A stretch of DNA of 64,000 bases from Pseudoalteromonas sp. DL-6 (GTDB taxonomy: Bacteria; Pseudomonadota; Gammaproteobacteria; Enterobacterales; Alteromonadaceae), in contig NZ_CP019770.1 in the NCBI RefSeq assembly GCF_004328665.1, forward strand, positions 1,550,001-1,614,000, read 5' to 3'. This document shows, one piece after another, positions 27,963 through 37,749 of this stretch. Below the pieces are notes generated by a model. The model saw only the letters and a list, made by a program, of their open reading frames with translations, ran no database searches and was not told where the DNA came from. The position numbers and the translations under genes were made by a program. The first letter of the stretch is position 1, and every line of letters starts with the position of its first letter.

Positions 27963-27997
27963 TTTACGTTGGCGTAAACGTAAATTTTATGTATGCT
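27963..27997 (+). promoter_or_regulatory. Thiolase/mms operon promoter with LiuR-like operator
   Basis: Half-sites TTTACGTT (27963-27970) and AACGTAAA (27977-27984) face each other. A candidate -35 TTGGCG (27969-27974) and -10 TATGCT (27992-27997) have 17-bp spacing and overlap the dyad. It lies about 78 bp before the thiolase start. The same TTTACG motif in both arms suggests joint control by LiuR. Confidence 0.6.
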
Positions 27998-28074
27998 CGT
28001 ATTTATCAGATTAGTTTAAACATTAAGCTAAACATAATAAAACATGTTTGCGTTAATTGAAAATGGAGCCTTTT

Positions 28075-29256
28075 ATGTCTTTCGAAAGCGTTGTAATTGT
28101 AGCAGCAAAACGCACCCCAATGGGTGGATTTATGGGCGCACTAAGTGATGCGCAGTCTACCGAATTAGGTGCTACGGCCATTGCAGGCGCACTTGCTCAA
28201 ACGGGTTTAAGCAATGATGCAATTGATGAAGTAATTATGGGCTGCGTATTACCAGCCGGTTTAGGCCAAGCACCTGCGCGTCAAGCAATGCTTAAAGCAG
28301 GGCTTGCACTAAGCACCGGCGCTACCACTATTAATAAAGTATGTGGCTCTGGATTAAAAGCAGCGATGTTAGCGAATGACCTTATTAAAGCAGGTTCTAT
28401 TGAATCAGCAATCGCTGGTGGTATGGAAAGCATGACCAATGCACCTTACTTTATTCCTAAAGCCCGTGGCGGTATGCGTATGGGACATGGCGAAATTAAA
28501 GATCACATGATGAGTGATGGCCTAGAAGACGCCTACGACAATAAAGCAATGGGATGCTTTGCTCAAGATACAGCCGATGAATATGGTATTGGTCGTGAGC
28601 AAATGGATACGTTTGCACTGGGTTCATTAAGTAAAGCAAACGCAGCCATAGACAATGGGTGGTTTGATAACGAGATTACTCCGCACACTATTAAAACGCG
28701 TAAAGGCGATGTCACGGTTTCAATTGATGAGCAACCTGGCAACGCACGTCCTGAAAAAATTCCAAGCTTAAGAGCTGCATTTAAAAAAGACGGCACTATT
28801 ACTGCCGCTAATTCATCGTCTATTTCAGATGGTGGTGCTGCGCTAATACTAATGAGCGAATCAAAAGCAAAAGCTGAGGGTTTAACACCACTTTGTAGAA
28901 TTGTTGCTCATAGCACTCACTCTCAAAAACCAAGTGAATTTACCGTAGCCCCAGTGGGCGCAATGAACAGCGTTCTTGAAAAAGCTGGCTGGACAACCGC
29001 CGATGTTGATTTATGGGAAATTAATGAAGCGTTTGCCATGGTCACTATGCTGGCTATTAATGAATTAAAGCTCGATGAAAGCAAAGTAAACGTGAATGGT
29101 GGTGCATGTGCACTAGGCCACCCAATTGGTGCTAGTGGCGCACGTATTTTAGTAACACTTATTCATGCGCTTAAAAACCGAGGCCTCAAAAAAGGCGTTG
29201 CGTCTTTGTGTATAGGTGGCGGTGAAGCCGTTGCTATGGCAGTCGAAGCACTTTAA
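28075..29256 (+). CDS. Acetyl-CoA C-acetyltransferase (acetoacetyl-CoA thiolase)
   Basis: This thiolase II family enzyme (393 residues) splits acetoacetyl-CoA into two acetyl-CoA. It carries the acyl-cysteine motif INKVCGSGLKAAMLA, NEAFA, and the C-terminal CALGHPIGASGARI with SLCIGGGEA. The ATG at 28075 has GGAG at 28065-28068; an upstream in-frame TTG (28057) has no such site. It heads the rightward arm and completes leucine catabolism together with scoAB of the leftward arm. Confidence 0.92.
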   Translation: MSFESVVIVAAKRTPMGGFMGALSDAQSTELGATAIAGALAQTGLSNDAIDEVIMGCVLPAGLGQAPARQAMLKAGLALSTGATTINKVCGSGLKAAMLANDLIKAGSIESAIAGGMESMTNAPYFIPKARGGMRMGHGEIKDHMMSDGLEDAYDNKAMGCFAQDTADEYGIGREQMDTFALGSLSKANAAIDNGWFDNEITPHTIKTRKGDVTVSIDEQPGNARPEKIPSLRAAFKKDGTITAANSSSISDGGAALILMSESKAKAEGLTPLCRIVAHSTHSQKPSEFTVAPVGAMNSVLEKAGWTTADVDLWEINEAFAMVTMLAINELKLDESKVNVNGGACALGHPIGASGARILVTLIHALKNRGLKKGVASLCIGGGEAVAMAVEAL

Positions 29257-29328
29257 CTGATAACAAAGCCGCAGCAACTATAAAAATCACAGCGCTGCGG
29301 AAATTAAATTGAGTCAATAGGATTTATT

Positions 29329-30819
29329 ATGCACCAAGTACCTTTACTAATTAACGGCGAGTTCGTTCAGTCAACGTCAAATGAATTAATCGATGTTGTA
29401 AACCCAGCTAATCAAGAAGTGCTCGCGCAAGTGCCATGTGCAACAGACGCAGAGATGGATGCGGCGATTGCATCAGCAAGCGAAACATTTAAAACATGGA
29501 AAGATGTGCCTATTACTGAGCGTGCGCGCATCATGATGAAATACGCGGCGCTATTAAAAGAAAACCATGATGAACTAGCCACTATTATTTGTCATGAGCT
29601 AGGCAAAACCTTTGAAGATGCAAAAGGTGATGTGTGGCGTGGTATTGAAGTAGTTGAACAAGCTGCTAATGCGCCGTCGTTAATGATGGGTGAAACCATG
29701 GAAAACGTAGCGCGCAAAATCGATACGTATTCTTACATGCAACCACTGGGTGTGTGTGCAGGTATTACGCCATTTAACTTTCCGGCAATGATCCCATTGT
29801 GGATGTTCCCACTGGCAATTGTGTGTGGTAACACCTTTATTTTAAAACCCTCTGAGCAAGATCCACTTACTCCAATGCGCTTAGCTGAGCTATTTATTGA
29901 AGCCGGTGCACCAAAAGGCGTGTTACAAGTTGTGCACGGTACTAAACCACAAGTAGACCGCTTATTAGAAGACAAAGCCGTTCGTGCTATTTCATTTGTG
30001 GGTTCATGTGGTGTAGGTGCCTATATTTACTCTAAAGGCACACAAAACTTAAAACGCGTTCAAGCGTGTGTTGGCGCAAAAAACCACATGGTAATTATGC
30101 CTGATGCGAGTAAATCGCATGTTGTTAATAACCTTGTGGGTGCCTCTGTAGGTGCGGCAGGTCAGCGCTGTATGGGTATTTCTGTGGCGGTATTTGTTGG
30201 TCAAGCAAAAGACTGGGTTGATGAAATTAAAGCAGGCTTTGAAGGTGTACGCCCAGGTGTTTGGGATGATGCAGACGCGGCTTATGGCCCACAAACATCG
30301 CCTGCTGCAAAAGCACGTATTTTATCACTGATTGCCGATGGTAAAGCACAAGGCGCTACCTGTTTAATTGATGGCTCTGATTTTACCGTTGAAGGTTACG
30401 AGCAAGGTAACTGGGTAGGTCCTACGTTATTTACTGATGTAACCAAAGATATGAACTTGTACAAAGAAGAGATTTTTGGCCCTGTATTGGCGTGTATGTT
30501 TGTTGATACCCTTGAAGAAGCCATTGCGCTTATTAACGAAAGCCCTTACGGCAACGGTACCTCACTATTTACCTCAAGTGGTGCGGCTGCGCGTAAATTC
30601 CAACACGAAATTGAAGTGGGTCAAGTGGGTATTAATGTGCCAATTCCTGTGCCTTTACCATTTTTCTCGTTCACGGGTTGGAAAGGCTCATTCTACGGCG
30701 ATACTCACACGTATGGTAAACAAGGTATTCGTTTTTACACAGAAACTAAAACCATTACCTCACGCTGGTTTGAAGATGATATCGCTTCAGGCCCAAATAT
30801 GAGTATTAATCTTAAGTAA
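29329..30819 (+). CDS. mmsA: CoA-acylating methylmalonate-semialdehyde dehydrogenase
   Basis: MmsA oxidises methylmalonate semialdehyde to propionyl-CoA with NAD and CoA, the end of valine catabolism. The 496-residue aldehyde dehydrogenase has [17 protein letters not shown] near residue 145, [10 protein letters not shown] and the catalytic Cys281 in GQRCMGIS. Family features such as the [16 protein letters not shown] tail match the MmsA group rather than ordinary aldehyde dehydrogenases. Co-directional with the genes that follow. Confidence 0.95.
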   Translation: MHQVPLLINGEFVQSTSNELIDVVNPANQEVLAQVPCATDAEMDAAIASASETFKTWKDVPITERARIMMKYAALLKENHDELATIICHELGKTFEDAKGDVWRGIEVVEQAANAPSLMMGETMENVARKIDTYSYMQPLGVCAGITPFNFPAMIPLWMFPLAIVCGNTFILKPSEQDPLTPMRLAELFIEAGAPKGVLQVVHGTKPQVDRLLEDKAVRAISFVGSCGVGAYIYSKGTQNLKRVQACVGAKNHMVIMPDASKSHVVNNLVGASVGAAGQRCMGISVAVFVGQAKDWVDEIKAGFEGVRPGVWDDADAAYGPQTSPAAKARILSLIADGKAQGATCLIDGSDFTVEGYEQGNWVGPTLFTDVTKDMNLYKEEIFGPVLACMFVDTLEEAIALINESPYGNGTSLFTSSGAAARKFQHEIEVGQVGINVPIPVPLPFFSFTGWKGSFYGDTHTYGKQGIRFYTETKTITSRWFEDDIASGPNMSINLK

Positions 30820-30938
30820 CATTTTAACCGCATAATCAATAAAAAAGAGGGGCACAACATATAATGTTGTCGCTCCTCACTAATAACTCCCGTTATGGGA
30901 TGCACCGACAACAAATAAAACACAACAAGAGGTCTACC

Positions 30939-32096
30939 ATGGACTTTAACTTATCTGAAGATCAACAAGCTTTTGCGCAAACGGCGCGCCAATTCGCAGA
31001 ATCTGAACTAGCACCACATGCTGCTAAGTGGGATCGCGAACATATTTTCCCAAAAGACACAATAAAAGCCGCTGGTGAGCTTGGTTTTTGTGGCTTATAC
31101 ACCCCAGAAGAAGCCGGTGGCTTAGGTTTATCTCGTTTAGATTCAAGCATTATTTTTGAGCAACTTGCACTGGGTTGTACAGCAACTACAGCTATGCTGA
31201 CCATTCATAATATGGCAACCTGGATGATCGCAAGCTTTGGTACCGATGCTGTAAAAGACAAATACGTTGAGCAATTGGTAATGGGTGAATTACTGGCATC
31301 GTACTGTTTAACTGAGCCAGGCTCTGGCTCTGATGCTGCGTCATTAAAAACTAAAGCAGTTCGTGATGGTGATGAGTATATTATTAACGGCTCAAAAATG
31401 TTTATTTCAGGCGCCGGTGAAACAGAAATTTTAGTGGTAATGGCACGTACAGGGGCTGATGGCCCAAGTGGCATTTCAGCGTTTGTTGTACCTGCAGATG
31501 CCAAAGGTATTGAGTACGGCAAAGCAGAAGAAAAAATGGGTTGGAATGCACAACCAACACGCTTAATTAGTTTTGAAGATGTACGAATTCCAGCAGCAAA
31601 CTTATTAGGCGCTGAGGGCGAAGGCTTTAAGTTTGCCATGCAAGGCTTAGATGGCGGCCGTATTAATATTGCAACTTGCTCTATTGGTACTGCACAAGCG
31701 GCACTTAATACCGCACGTGAGTATTTAAAAGAGCGTACCCAATTTGGTAAGCCATTGGCAGCATTTCAAGCGCTACAATTTAAAATTGCCGATATGAATA
31801 CCGAGCTTGTAGCAGCACGCCAAATGGTTCGACTCGCTGCGTTTAAACTTGATACTAACGACAGTGAAAAAACCACTTACTGTGCTATGGCTAAACGTTT
31901 TGCAACCGATGTCGGTTTTACTGTGTGTAACGATGCGCTGCAAATTCATGGGGGCTACGGTTACATTAAAGAGTACCCACTTGAACGCCATGTACGTGAC
32001 GTACGTGTTCATCAAATTTTAGAAGGCACTAACGAAATTATGCGCGTGATTATTGCACGTCGTATCTTAGCCGAATCAGCCAGCGAAGTTTTATAA
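30939..32096 (+). CDS. Acyl-CoA dehydrogenase, probable isobutyryl-CoA dehydrogenase
   Basis: This is a 385-residue FAD acyl-CoA dehydrogenase that probably converts isobutyryl-CoA to methacrylyl-CoA in valine catabolism. Motifs are CLTEPGSGSDAASLKT, NGSKMFISGAGE and IHGGYGYIKEYPLERHVRDVRVHQILEGTNEIMR. AAGAGG at 30927-30932 lies 6 nt before the ATG at 30939; an upstream in-frame start at 30864 would add 25 unlikely residues. Substrate is inferred from position between mmsA and methacrylyl-CoA hydratase/HIBCH genes; 2-methylbutyryl-CoA is an alternative. Confidence 0.88.
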   Translation: MDFNLSEDQQAFAQTARQFAESELAPHAAKWDREHIFPKDTIKAAGELGFCGLYTPEEAGGLGLSRLDSSIIFEQLALGCTATTAMLTIHNMATWMIASFGTDAVKDKYVEQLVMGELLASYCLTEPGSGSDAASLKTKAVRDGDEYIINGSKMFISGAGETEILVVMARTGADGPSGISAFVVPADAKGIEYGKAEEKMGWNAQPTRLISFEDVRIPAANLLGAEGEGFKFAMQGLDGGRINIATCSIGTAQAALNTAREYLKERTQFGKPLAAFQALQFKIADMNTELVAARQMVRLAAFKLDTNDSEKTTYCAMAKRFATDVGFTVCNDALQIHGGYGYIKEYPLERHVRDVRVHQILEGTNEIMRVIIARRILAESASEVL

Positions 32097-32106
32097 GGAG
32101 ATTAGT

Positions 32107-32886
32107 ATGTCAAATCCTAGCATTGAATTAACTATTGAAGGTCATGTTGCTATTTTAACTATGTCGAATCCGCCAGCGAATACCTGGACGAAAGACACCT
32201 TAGTGGCGCTTAAAGACACAGTTAATCAGCTCAACACCAATAAAAATATTTATGCATTAGTACTGACTGGTGAAGGCGAGAAGTTTTTTAGCGCCGGTGC
32301 CGACCTAAATGTATTTGCCAGTGGCGACAAAGGTGTAGCTGCAGATATGTCATGTGTATTTGGTGAAGCGTTTGAAGCGCTAACTAATTTTAGAGGCGTG
32401 TCGGTTGCAGCCATTAATGGTTATGCAATGGGTGGCGGGCTTGAAGTAGCGCTTGCTTGTGATATTCGTATTGCAGAAGAGCAAGCACAAATGGCATTGC
32501 CTGAAGCCAAAGTGGGTTTATTACCCTGTGCTGGTGGAACGCAAAACTTAGCATGGCTCGTAGGTGAAGGCTGGGCAAAACGCATGATTTTATGCGGTGA
32601 GCGCTTAAAAGCCGATAAAGCGCTGCAAATTGGCTTAGTGGAAGAAGTAGTTGCACAAGGTGAAAGCTTTGCTGCAGCACTAAAACTGGCAAACCAAGTG
32701 TCAGAGCAAAGCCCATCGTCGGTTGCTGCATGTAAAACATTGATTCAAAAAGGGCGTCATCAGCCAATGGCGAATGCATTGCCACTGGAGCGAGAGCTGT
32801 TTGTTGGTTTATTTGATACCGAAGATCAGCAAGAGGGCGTGAACGCCTTTTTAGAAAAACGCAAAGCTAATTGGGTGAATGGCTAA
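32107..32886 (+). CDS. Enoyl-CoA hydratase, probable methacrylyl-CoA hydratase
   Basis: This 259-residue crotonase should add water to methacrylyl-CoA to give 3-hydroxyisobutyryl-CoA. It has FFSAGADLNVF and AAINGYAMGGGLEVALACDIRIAEE forming the oxyanion hole, and LPEAKVGLLPCAGGTQ, with both glutamates of classical hydratases apparently in place. Its TAA stop overlaps the ATG of the next gene by 1 nt. Confidence 0.88.
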   Translation: MSNPSIELTIEGHVAILTMSNPPANTWTKDTLVALKDTVNQLNTNKNIYALVLTGEGEKFFSAGADLNVFASGDKGVAADMSCVFGEAFEALTNFRGVSVAAINGYAMGGGLEVALACDIRIAEEQAQMALPEAKVGLLPCAGGTQNLAWLVGEGWAKRMILCGERLKADKALQIGLVEEVVAQGESFAAALKLANQVSEQSPSSVAACKTLIQKGRHQPMANALPLERELFVGLFDTEDQQEGVNAFLEKRKANWVNG

Positions 32887-34043
32887 TGAGTGAATTAACC
32901 CGTTTAAATTCAGCTGATGCTGCCGTGGTATTTGAAACGGCAACCACAGACAATGGCCGACTCATTGGTTTTGCTACGCTTAACGCGCCTAAGTCATTAA
33001 ACGCGTTAAATTTTGAGATGATCAGCTTACTCGAGCCACAACTACAGCAATGGGACAAAGACGATAACATTGCATTAGTGGTTCTTAAAGGCGCAGGTGA
33101 AAAAGCATTTTGTGCCGGTGGCGATGTAGTGAGCTTACACAAAGCAATGAGTGAGGGTAAACCGAGCTCATTGGTTGAAGAGTTTTTTACTCAAGAGTAT
33201 CAGCTCGATTACCTAATTCACTGCTACAACAAACCCATTTTAGTGTGGGGTAACGGTATTGTAATGGGCGGCGGTTTAGGTTTAATGGCCGGTGCCAGTC
33301 ATCGTGTTGTTACCGAAACATCACGCATTGCTATGCCAGAGCAAACCATTGGTCTTTACCCTGATGTAGGTGGCAGTTATTTTTTACATAAAATGCCCGC
33401 CCATGTTGGTTTGTTTTTAGGGCTGACCTCGGCATCTATAAATTGTGAAGACGCTAAGCTTGTATCGCTTGCCGATCACTTTGTAAATGCCGATAAATAC
33501 CCAGAGCTTGTTGAAGCGTTACTCAATACTAAATGGGGTAAAACAGCAAGTTTAAACCACGACAAGCTTAGTAACTTGCTTATTGAGTTAGATAACAACT
33601 CTAGCCGTATGCCTAAAGGCAATTTAAAAACTAACTTATCGCTAATTCAAAAGTTAGGCGAGTTTGACACGTTACAGCAGCAGGTAGATTACATTTTAAA
33701 CCTAACCACAGATGACAAATGGCTACAACGTGCACAAAAATCGTTGGCGCATGGTTGTCCATTAAGTTGTGCTTTAGTGAGTGAGCAGCTTAAACACAGC
33801 AAAGGTAAAAACTTAGCTGAGTGTTTTAAAATGGAATTGGGCATGTCGGTTCGTGCTGGCGAAGTGGGCGAATTTCAAGAAGGTGTACGTGCCTTACTAA
33901 TCGATAAAGACGGTACGCCACAGTGGCAATTTAACACTCTTAAAGATGTGCCAAGCGAAGTAGTAGAGAGCTTTTTTGCAAATCGCTTTGGCGAGCAACA
34001 TCCGTTAGAGCCGTACTTTTCACAACTAAATTTACAAGGGTAA
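32886..34043 (+). CDS. 3-hydroxyisobutyryl-CoA hydrolase (HIBCH type)
   Basis: This crotonase-fold thioesterase (385 residues) releases 3-hydroxyisobutyrate from its CoA ester in valine catabolism. It is longer than hydratases, as HIBCH proteins are. Motifs: FCAGGDVVSLHKA, VWGNGIVMGGGLGLMAGASHRVVTE, AMPEQTIGLYPDVGGSYFL. The ATG at 32886 shares a base with the stop of the hydratase gene (TAATG), indicating coupled translation; an earlier in-frame start at 32871 would overlap more. Confidence 0.93.
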   Translation: MSELTRLNSADAAVVFETATTDNGRLIGFATLNAPKSLNALNFEMISLLEPQLQQWDKDDNIALVVLKGAGEKAFCAGGDVVSLHKAMSEGKPSSLVEEFFTQEYQLDYLIHCYNKPILVWGNGIVMGGGLGLMAGASHRVVTETSRIAMPEQTIGLYPDVGGSYFLHKMPAHVGLFLGLTSASINCEDAKLVSLADHFVNADKYPELVEALLNTKWGKTASLNHDKLSNLLIELDNNSSRMPKGNLKTNLSLIQKLGEFDTLQQQVDYILNLTTDDKWLQRAQKSLAHGCPLSCALVSEQLKHSKGKNLAECFKMELGMSVRAGEVGEFQEGVRALLIDKDGTPQWQFNTLKDVPSEVVESFFANRFGEQHPLEPYFSQLNLQG

Positions 34044-34047
34044 AGCG

Positions 34048-34947
34048 ATGAGTAAACTTAATATAGGATTTATTGGTTTAGGAAACATGGGCGGCCCAAT
34101 GGCAGCAAACTTAGTTAAAGCAGGCCACAGTGTGCGCGTTTTTGACTTAAGTGCAGAGGCCGTTAAAGAGCTTGTGAATCATGGGGCTAGTGCGGCGCAA
34201 AGCGCAAGTGACTGTGCGCACGAGGCTGATGTGCTAATTAGCATGCTACCGGCAAGCAAACATGTTAAATCACTTTATTTAGGCACAGACGAGCAATCGG
34301 GTTTAATTAAAGTACTGAGTAAAAGTACCTTAGTGATTGATTGTTCAACCATAGATGCACAATCGGCTCGTGATGTAGGCCATGCCCTTGGCGAGCAAGG
34401 CATTGCGTTTGTTGATGCACCTGTATCGGGTGGTGTAGCAGGGGCAACGGCAGGCACGCTTACGTTTATCGTTGGTGGTGAGCAAACTGCATTCGATAAA
34501 GCCAATACTGTATTAGTCGATATGGGTAAAAACATATTCCATGCTGGTGATATTGGTGCAGGGCAAGTTGCTAAAATATGTAACAATATGCTGTTGAGTA
34601 TTTTAATGGCAGGTACTAGTGAAGCCATTCAAATGGGCATTAATAACGGTCTCGACGCAAAAGTACTCAGCGATATAATGAGCGCAAGCTCGGGTCGAAA
34701 CTGGACGTTAGAACTTTATAACCCCTGCCCAGGTGTTATGGAAACCGCACCAGCTAGTAACGACTATAAACCCGGCTTTATGGTTGATTTAATGGCTAAA
34801 GACTTAGGCCTTGCTATGGAAGCGGCGCAGCAGAGTAATTCACTGACGCCAATGGGCTCAATGGCTAAAAATTTATACACTATGATGCAGCACCAAGGTG
34901 CAGGCAGTGATGATTTTAGTGCCATTTTTAAATTGTTTTCGAAGTAG
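34048..34947 (+). CDS. mmsB: 3-hydroxyisobutyrate dehydrogenase
   Basis: MmsB oxidises 3-hydroxyisobutyrate to methylmalonate semialdehyde with NAD, feeding MmsA. The 299-residue protein has the N-terminal Rossmann motif IGFIGLGNMGGPMAANLVKAGH, the substrate motif FVDAPVSGGVAGATAGTL and the catalytic-lysine region GAGQVAKICNNMLL. It starts 4 nt after the HIBCH stop. Confidence 0.95.
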   Translation: MSKLNIGFIGLGNMGGPMAANLVKAGHSVRVFDLSAEAVKELVNHGASAAQSASDCAHEADVLISMLPASKHVKSLYLGTDEQSGLIKVLSKSTLVIDCSTIDAQSARDVGHALGEQGIAFVDAPVSGGVAGATAGTLTFIVGGEQTAFDKANTVLVDMGKNIFHAGDIGAGQVAKICNNMLLSILMAGTSEAIQMGINNGLDAKVLSDIMSASSGRNWTLELYNPCPGVMETAPASNDYKPGFMVDLMAKDLGLAMEAAQQSNSLTPMGSMAKNLYTMMQHQGAGSDDFSAIFKLFSK

Positions 34948-34956
34948 GAAAGTATT

Positions 34957-35727
34957 GTGGAAATAAAAAATAATACCGTAGTTATTACCGGCGGCGCACA
35001 AGGCTTAGGTTTTGCAATGGCGCAAAAGTTTGCCTTAATGGGCGCTAATATTGCCTTAATTGATATGGCGCAAGCCCAGTTAAATGAAGCAACCGAGCAG
35101 CTATCTGCATTAGCAGGCGTAACAGGCACTATTAAAGGCTACAGCGCTAATGTAACCGTTGAGAGCGAAGTTGAAGACGTATTTAATACCATTAACAGTG
35201 ACTTTGGTCATATTGGGGTATTAATTAATAACGCCGGCATTTTACGCGATGGCATGTTTATAAAAGCCAAAGACGGCAAAGTGGTTAAAAAAATGTCGCT
35301 TGATCAATTTCAATCAGTGATTGACGTTAACCTAACAGGTGTATTTTTGGCAGGGCGCGAAGCGGCTAGCCACATGATTGAATCAGGTAAAGGCGGCGTA
35401 ATTGTAAATATGTCGAGCGTAGCGCGTGCGGGTAATATTGGCCAAACTAACTATGCCGCCTCAAAAGCCGGTGTTGTGGCACTAACCACTACATGGGCTA
35501 AAGAGCTTGGCCGTTTTGGTATTCGCGTTGGCGCCATTGCCCCAGGTGTTATTAGCACCGCAATGACCGATGTAATGAAGCCAGAAGCTAAACAGCGCAT
35601 GCTTGCTGTAACACCAGTAGGGCGCTTAGGTGAAACCGCTGAAATAGCCCATACTGCTCAGTATATTATCGAAAACGATTTTTTTACTGGCCGTGTAGTA
35701 GAGATAGACGGCGGTATTCGTTTGTAA
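34957..35727 (+). CDS. Short-chain dehydrogenase/reductase (FabG/HSD-like)
   Basis: This is an NAD(P)-dependent SDR of 256 residues. The Rossmann motif ITGGAQGLGFAMA, LINNAGI, catalytic Ser in NMSSVARAG and YAASKAG (Tyr and Lys) are all present. The start is GTG at 34957 with an AGGAAAG ribosome-binding site. It is the last gene of the valine arm. A 3-hydroxyacyl-CoA oxidising role, for example 2-methyl-3-hydroxybutyryl-CoA in isoleucine breakdown, is plausible, but not shown by the sequence. Confidence 0.85.
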   Translation: MEIKNNTVVITGGAQGLGFAMAQKFALMGANIALIDMAQAQLNEATEQLSALAGVTGTIKGYSANVTVESEVEDVFNTINSDFGHIGVLINNAGILRDGMFIKAKDGKVVKKMSLDQFQSVIDVNLTGVFLAGREAASHMIESGKGGVIVNMSSVARAGNIGQTNYAASKAGVVALTTTWAKELGRFGIRVGAIAPGVISTAMTDVMKPEAKQRMLAVTPVGRLGETAEIAHTAQYIIENDFFTGRVVEIDGGIRL

Positions 35728-35762
35728 ACTAATCTTTATAAACGTATGAGTGTTAGTTTATT

Positions 35763-35795
35763 AAAAAGCACAGCCTTTTGGGTTGTGCTTTTTTT
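35763..35795 (+). terminator. Terminator of the thiolase-mms operon
   Basis: A 13-bp stem (AAAAAGCACAGCC with GGTTGTGCTTTTT, one G-T pair) has a 5-nt loop and T tract. Beyond it, to 36057, about 260 bases are AT-rich with a TTTGGGG/CCCCAAA hairpin around 36016-36039 but no recognisable gene. Confidence 0.9.
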
Positions 35796-36116
35796 GTTTT
35801 AAAGCGCACCATTATAATTTAATCATGTTTAGAAACAGAGATTTAATAAACGATATTCAACTTAAAAAATAATGCTGTACATATAGACAGTTAACAATGT
35901 TTTGTCTAATAACATTGTTAAAAGTCGTTTTGGTGTATTTTAACAACGGTAATTTTATAACTTGTTTACATTGAAGTTATTTAGTGGAATTATTGAGCCA
36001 TGTAATATACGCCGTTTTGGGGTTTAATAACCCCCCAAAGTGATGTTCAATAAGCTGTTATGTGCCAGTTTTATATCGAACCATATTTATAATCTTATAA
36101 TTAAAGAAGAAACTAT

Positions 36117-37169
36117 ATGAGTGATTCATCACAAGAAAAAATGTTAAGTTTATATCCTTTAGATTACCCCTTCGAAACACTGGTAAGTAGAATTAACTCC
36201 AAACCAGCTAAGTTAAAATTAGATCCTGATTTTCAAAGAAAATATAAATGGGATAAAGATGGTTGGGGAAGATCCTCGAAGTTTATAGAATCATGTTTAA
36301 TGAGAATACCGTTGCCTTCTTGTTATTTTGCTGAAGATGAAGATGGTACCCATATGGTAATAGATGGTTTACAGCGTTTAACAACCATAAATCGTTTTTT
36401 TAAAAATGAGTTTGCTCTAGAAGGGTTAACTACATTTAAAGAGCTAGAAGGGAAAAAATTCTCAGAATTAGGCTCTTACCAAACAGATCTAGAAACAACA
36501 ACAATTAGATGTATAGTTTTAAGGAAAGACAACCCTAAAAGCTTAATAAGAGAAATTTTTTCACGCTTAAACCAAGGCGCTGTTGAGTTATCAGATCAGG
36601 AAATAAGACACGCTATTTATCCCGGTGAATTAGATCAACTTTTAGCCGAGTTAGGTGCTGATGATGAAATTAAGAGATTTGGCTTAGCAGACAATTCAAA
36701 CTCAGTCAGAGATGGTTTGGAGCCGGAGGAGCAAGTATTGCGCTATTTTGCTTTTTCTGATGATAAAGCCCTGTCAAATTTTGATAACAATTTAAAATCA
36801 TTTTTAGACAACTACATGGAAAAAAATAGTTCACTTGATGCCCATGAATTTATAGAGCATAGAGAACGTTTTTTGAAAGCACTAAGTACTTGTAAAGAAA
36901 TTTTTGGTGATGACGTATTTGTGAATCCTTCGGTTGACAGGAAGCGTAAAGGCCTAGTTCATTATGACCTTATGATGACTACTGTTGGTGAGTTAGATCC
37001 TGAAATTGCAAGAAAATATGCAGCCGAAATTAAAAATGCATACTCCACCCTGTGTCAGAGTGATGAATTTAAGAGAACTTTATCAGGTGGTTTACAAAAT
37101 AAAGGTTCAATACAAAGACGTAGAGCCCAGTGGGATACCTTGCTAAAGGGTGTTTTAAATGCAGTTTAA
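36117..37169 (+). CDS. DUF262 (ParB/Srx-like fold) domain protein
   Basis: This 350-residue protein carries a DUF262 domain, a ParB-like fold found in GmrSD-type restriction systems and many defence loci. Visible motifs are LDPDFQRKYKW (36-45), VIDGLQRLTTI (81-91; the DGQQR motif, here DGLQR) and IFSRLNQGAVELSDQEIRHA (147-166). There is no DUF1524/HNH nuclease domain, so it is the short form. The C-terminal half is charged and helical. It overlaps the next gene by 11 nt, so the two products probably act together. It begins 59 nt inside the cassette. Role unknown. Confidence 0.8.
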   Translation: MSDSSQEKMLSLYPLDYPFETLVSRINSKPAKLKLDPDFQRKYKWDKDGWGRSSKFIESCLMRIPLPSCYFAEDEDGTHMVIDGLQRLTTINRFFKNEFALEGLTTFKELEGKKFSELGSYQTDLETTTIRCIVLRKDNPKSLIREIFSRLNQGAVELSDQEIRHAIYPGELDQLLAELGADDEIKRFGLADNSNSVRDGLEPEEQVLRYFAFSDDKALSNFDNNLKSFLDNYMEKNSSLDAHEFIEHRERFLKALSTCKEIFGDDVFVNPSVDRKRKGLVHYDLMMTTVGELDPEIARKYAAEIKNAYSTLCQSDEFKRTLSGGLQNKGSIQRRRAQWDTLLKGVLNAV

Positions 37170-37749
37170 TGAGTTATATGGAAAATATGAAAGGTTACTG
37201 ACATCACTTAAAGGAATTATCAGTCAGTCAGAATCTAGGGTCTTGAAAGAAGATCCGGACGAAATTTTTTCGGATAATATCAATTTCTTTGTTAAGTCTT
37301 ACTTAATAAATATTTGTACCTATTTGGAAGCCTACTTGCAAGATGTTGCCTTTGAACATACAAATAGAATTAGTGAGCGGTTAAAAGATGCATCTATACC
37401 ACATAATTTTTTGTACTGGAAGTTAACCAAAGACGTCAAAGAAAAAGAATTGGCATTTGAAGATGCTAACTATAGATTTAACAAAAAAGAGATTTCAGAT
37501 GCAATTTCAGGCAATCCTTATAAAACGATCAAAGCATTTAAATTAATAGGAATAGATTTAAATTCTGATGATAAGTTTAATGAGCATAAGGAACTTATTA
37601 ACTCTATTGTAAATAAAAGAAATAATATAATTCATCACAATGATGATGCTAGTGATATATCTTTCTCTGATTTGATTGCAAATGTTGATGTATTCCTTGA
37701 ATACATGTCATCTATAGACAAGTTTATAGCAAATTTAAATGGGGAGTAG
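37159..37749 (+). CDS. HEPN-type protein (MAE_28990/MAE_18760-like)
   Basis: This 196-residue, mostly helical protein has the HEPN signature RNNIIH at residues 154-159 (R-x4-H), in the context INSIVNKRNNIIHHND. It resembles the MAE_28990/MAE_18760 family that often follows DUF262 genes. HEPN proteins are commonly metal-independent RNases in toxin-antitoxin and phage-defence systems, but non-catalytic HEPN domains exist. The ATG lies inside the end of the DUF262 gene and the stop codon abuts the attC site, typical of cassette genes. Confidence 0.72.
   Translation: MQFNELYGKYERLLTSLKGIISQSESRVLKEDPDEIFSDNINFFVKSYLINICTYLEAYLQDVAFEHTNRISERLKDASIPHNFLYWKLTKDVKEKELAFEDANYRFNKKEISDAISGNPYKTIKAFKLIGIDLNSDDKFNEHKELINSIVNKRNNIIHHNDDASDISFSDLIANVDVFLEYMSSIDKFIANLNGE

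Noticed and set aside
35990..36057. An attC or attI site upstream of cassette 1
   Set aside because: TTATTGA and TCAATAA pair and GTTATGT is present, but no R'' with AAC lies 3-5 nt upstream of the first arm, so I treat this as a host target site, not an attC.
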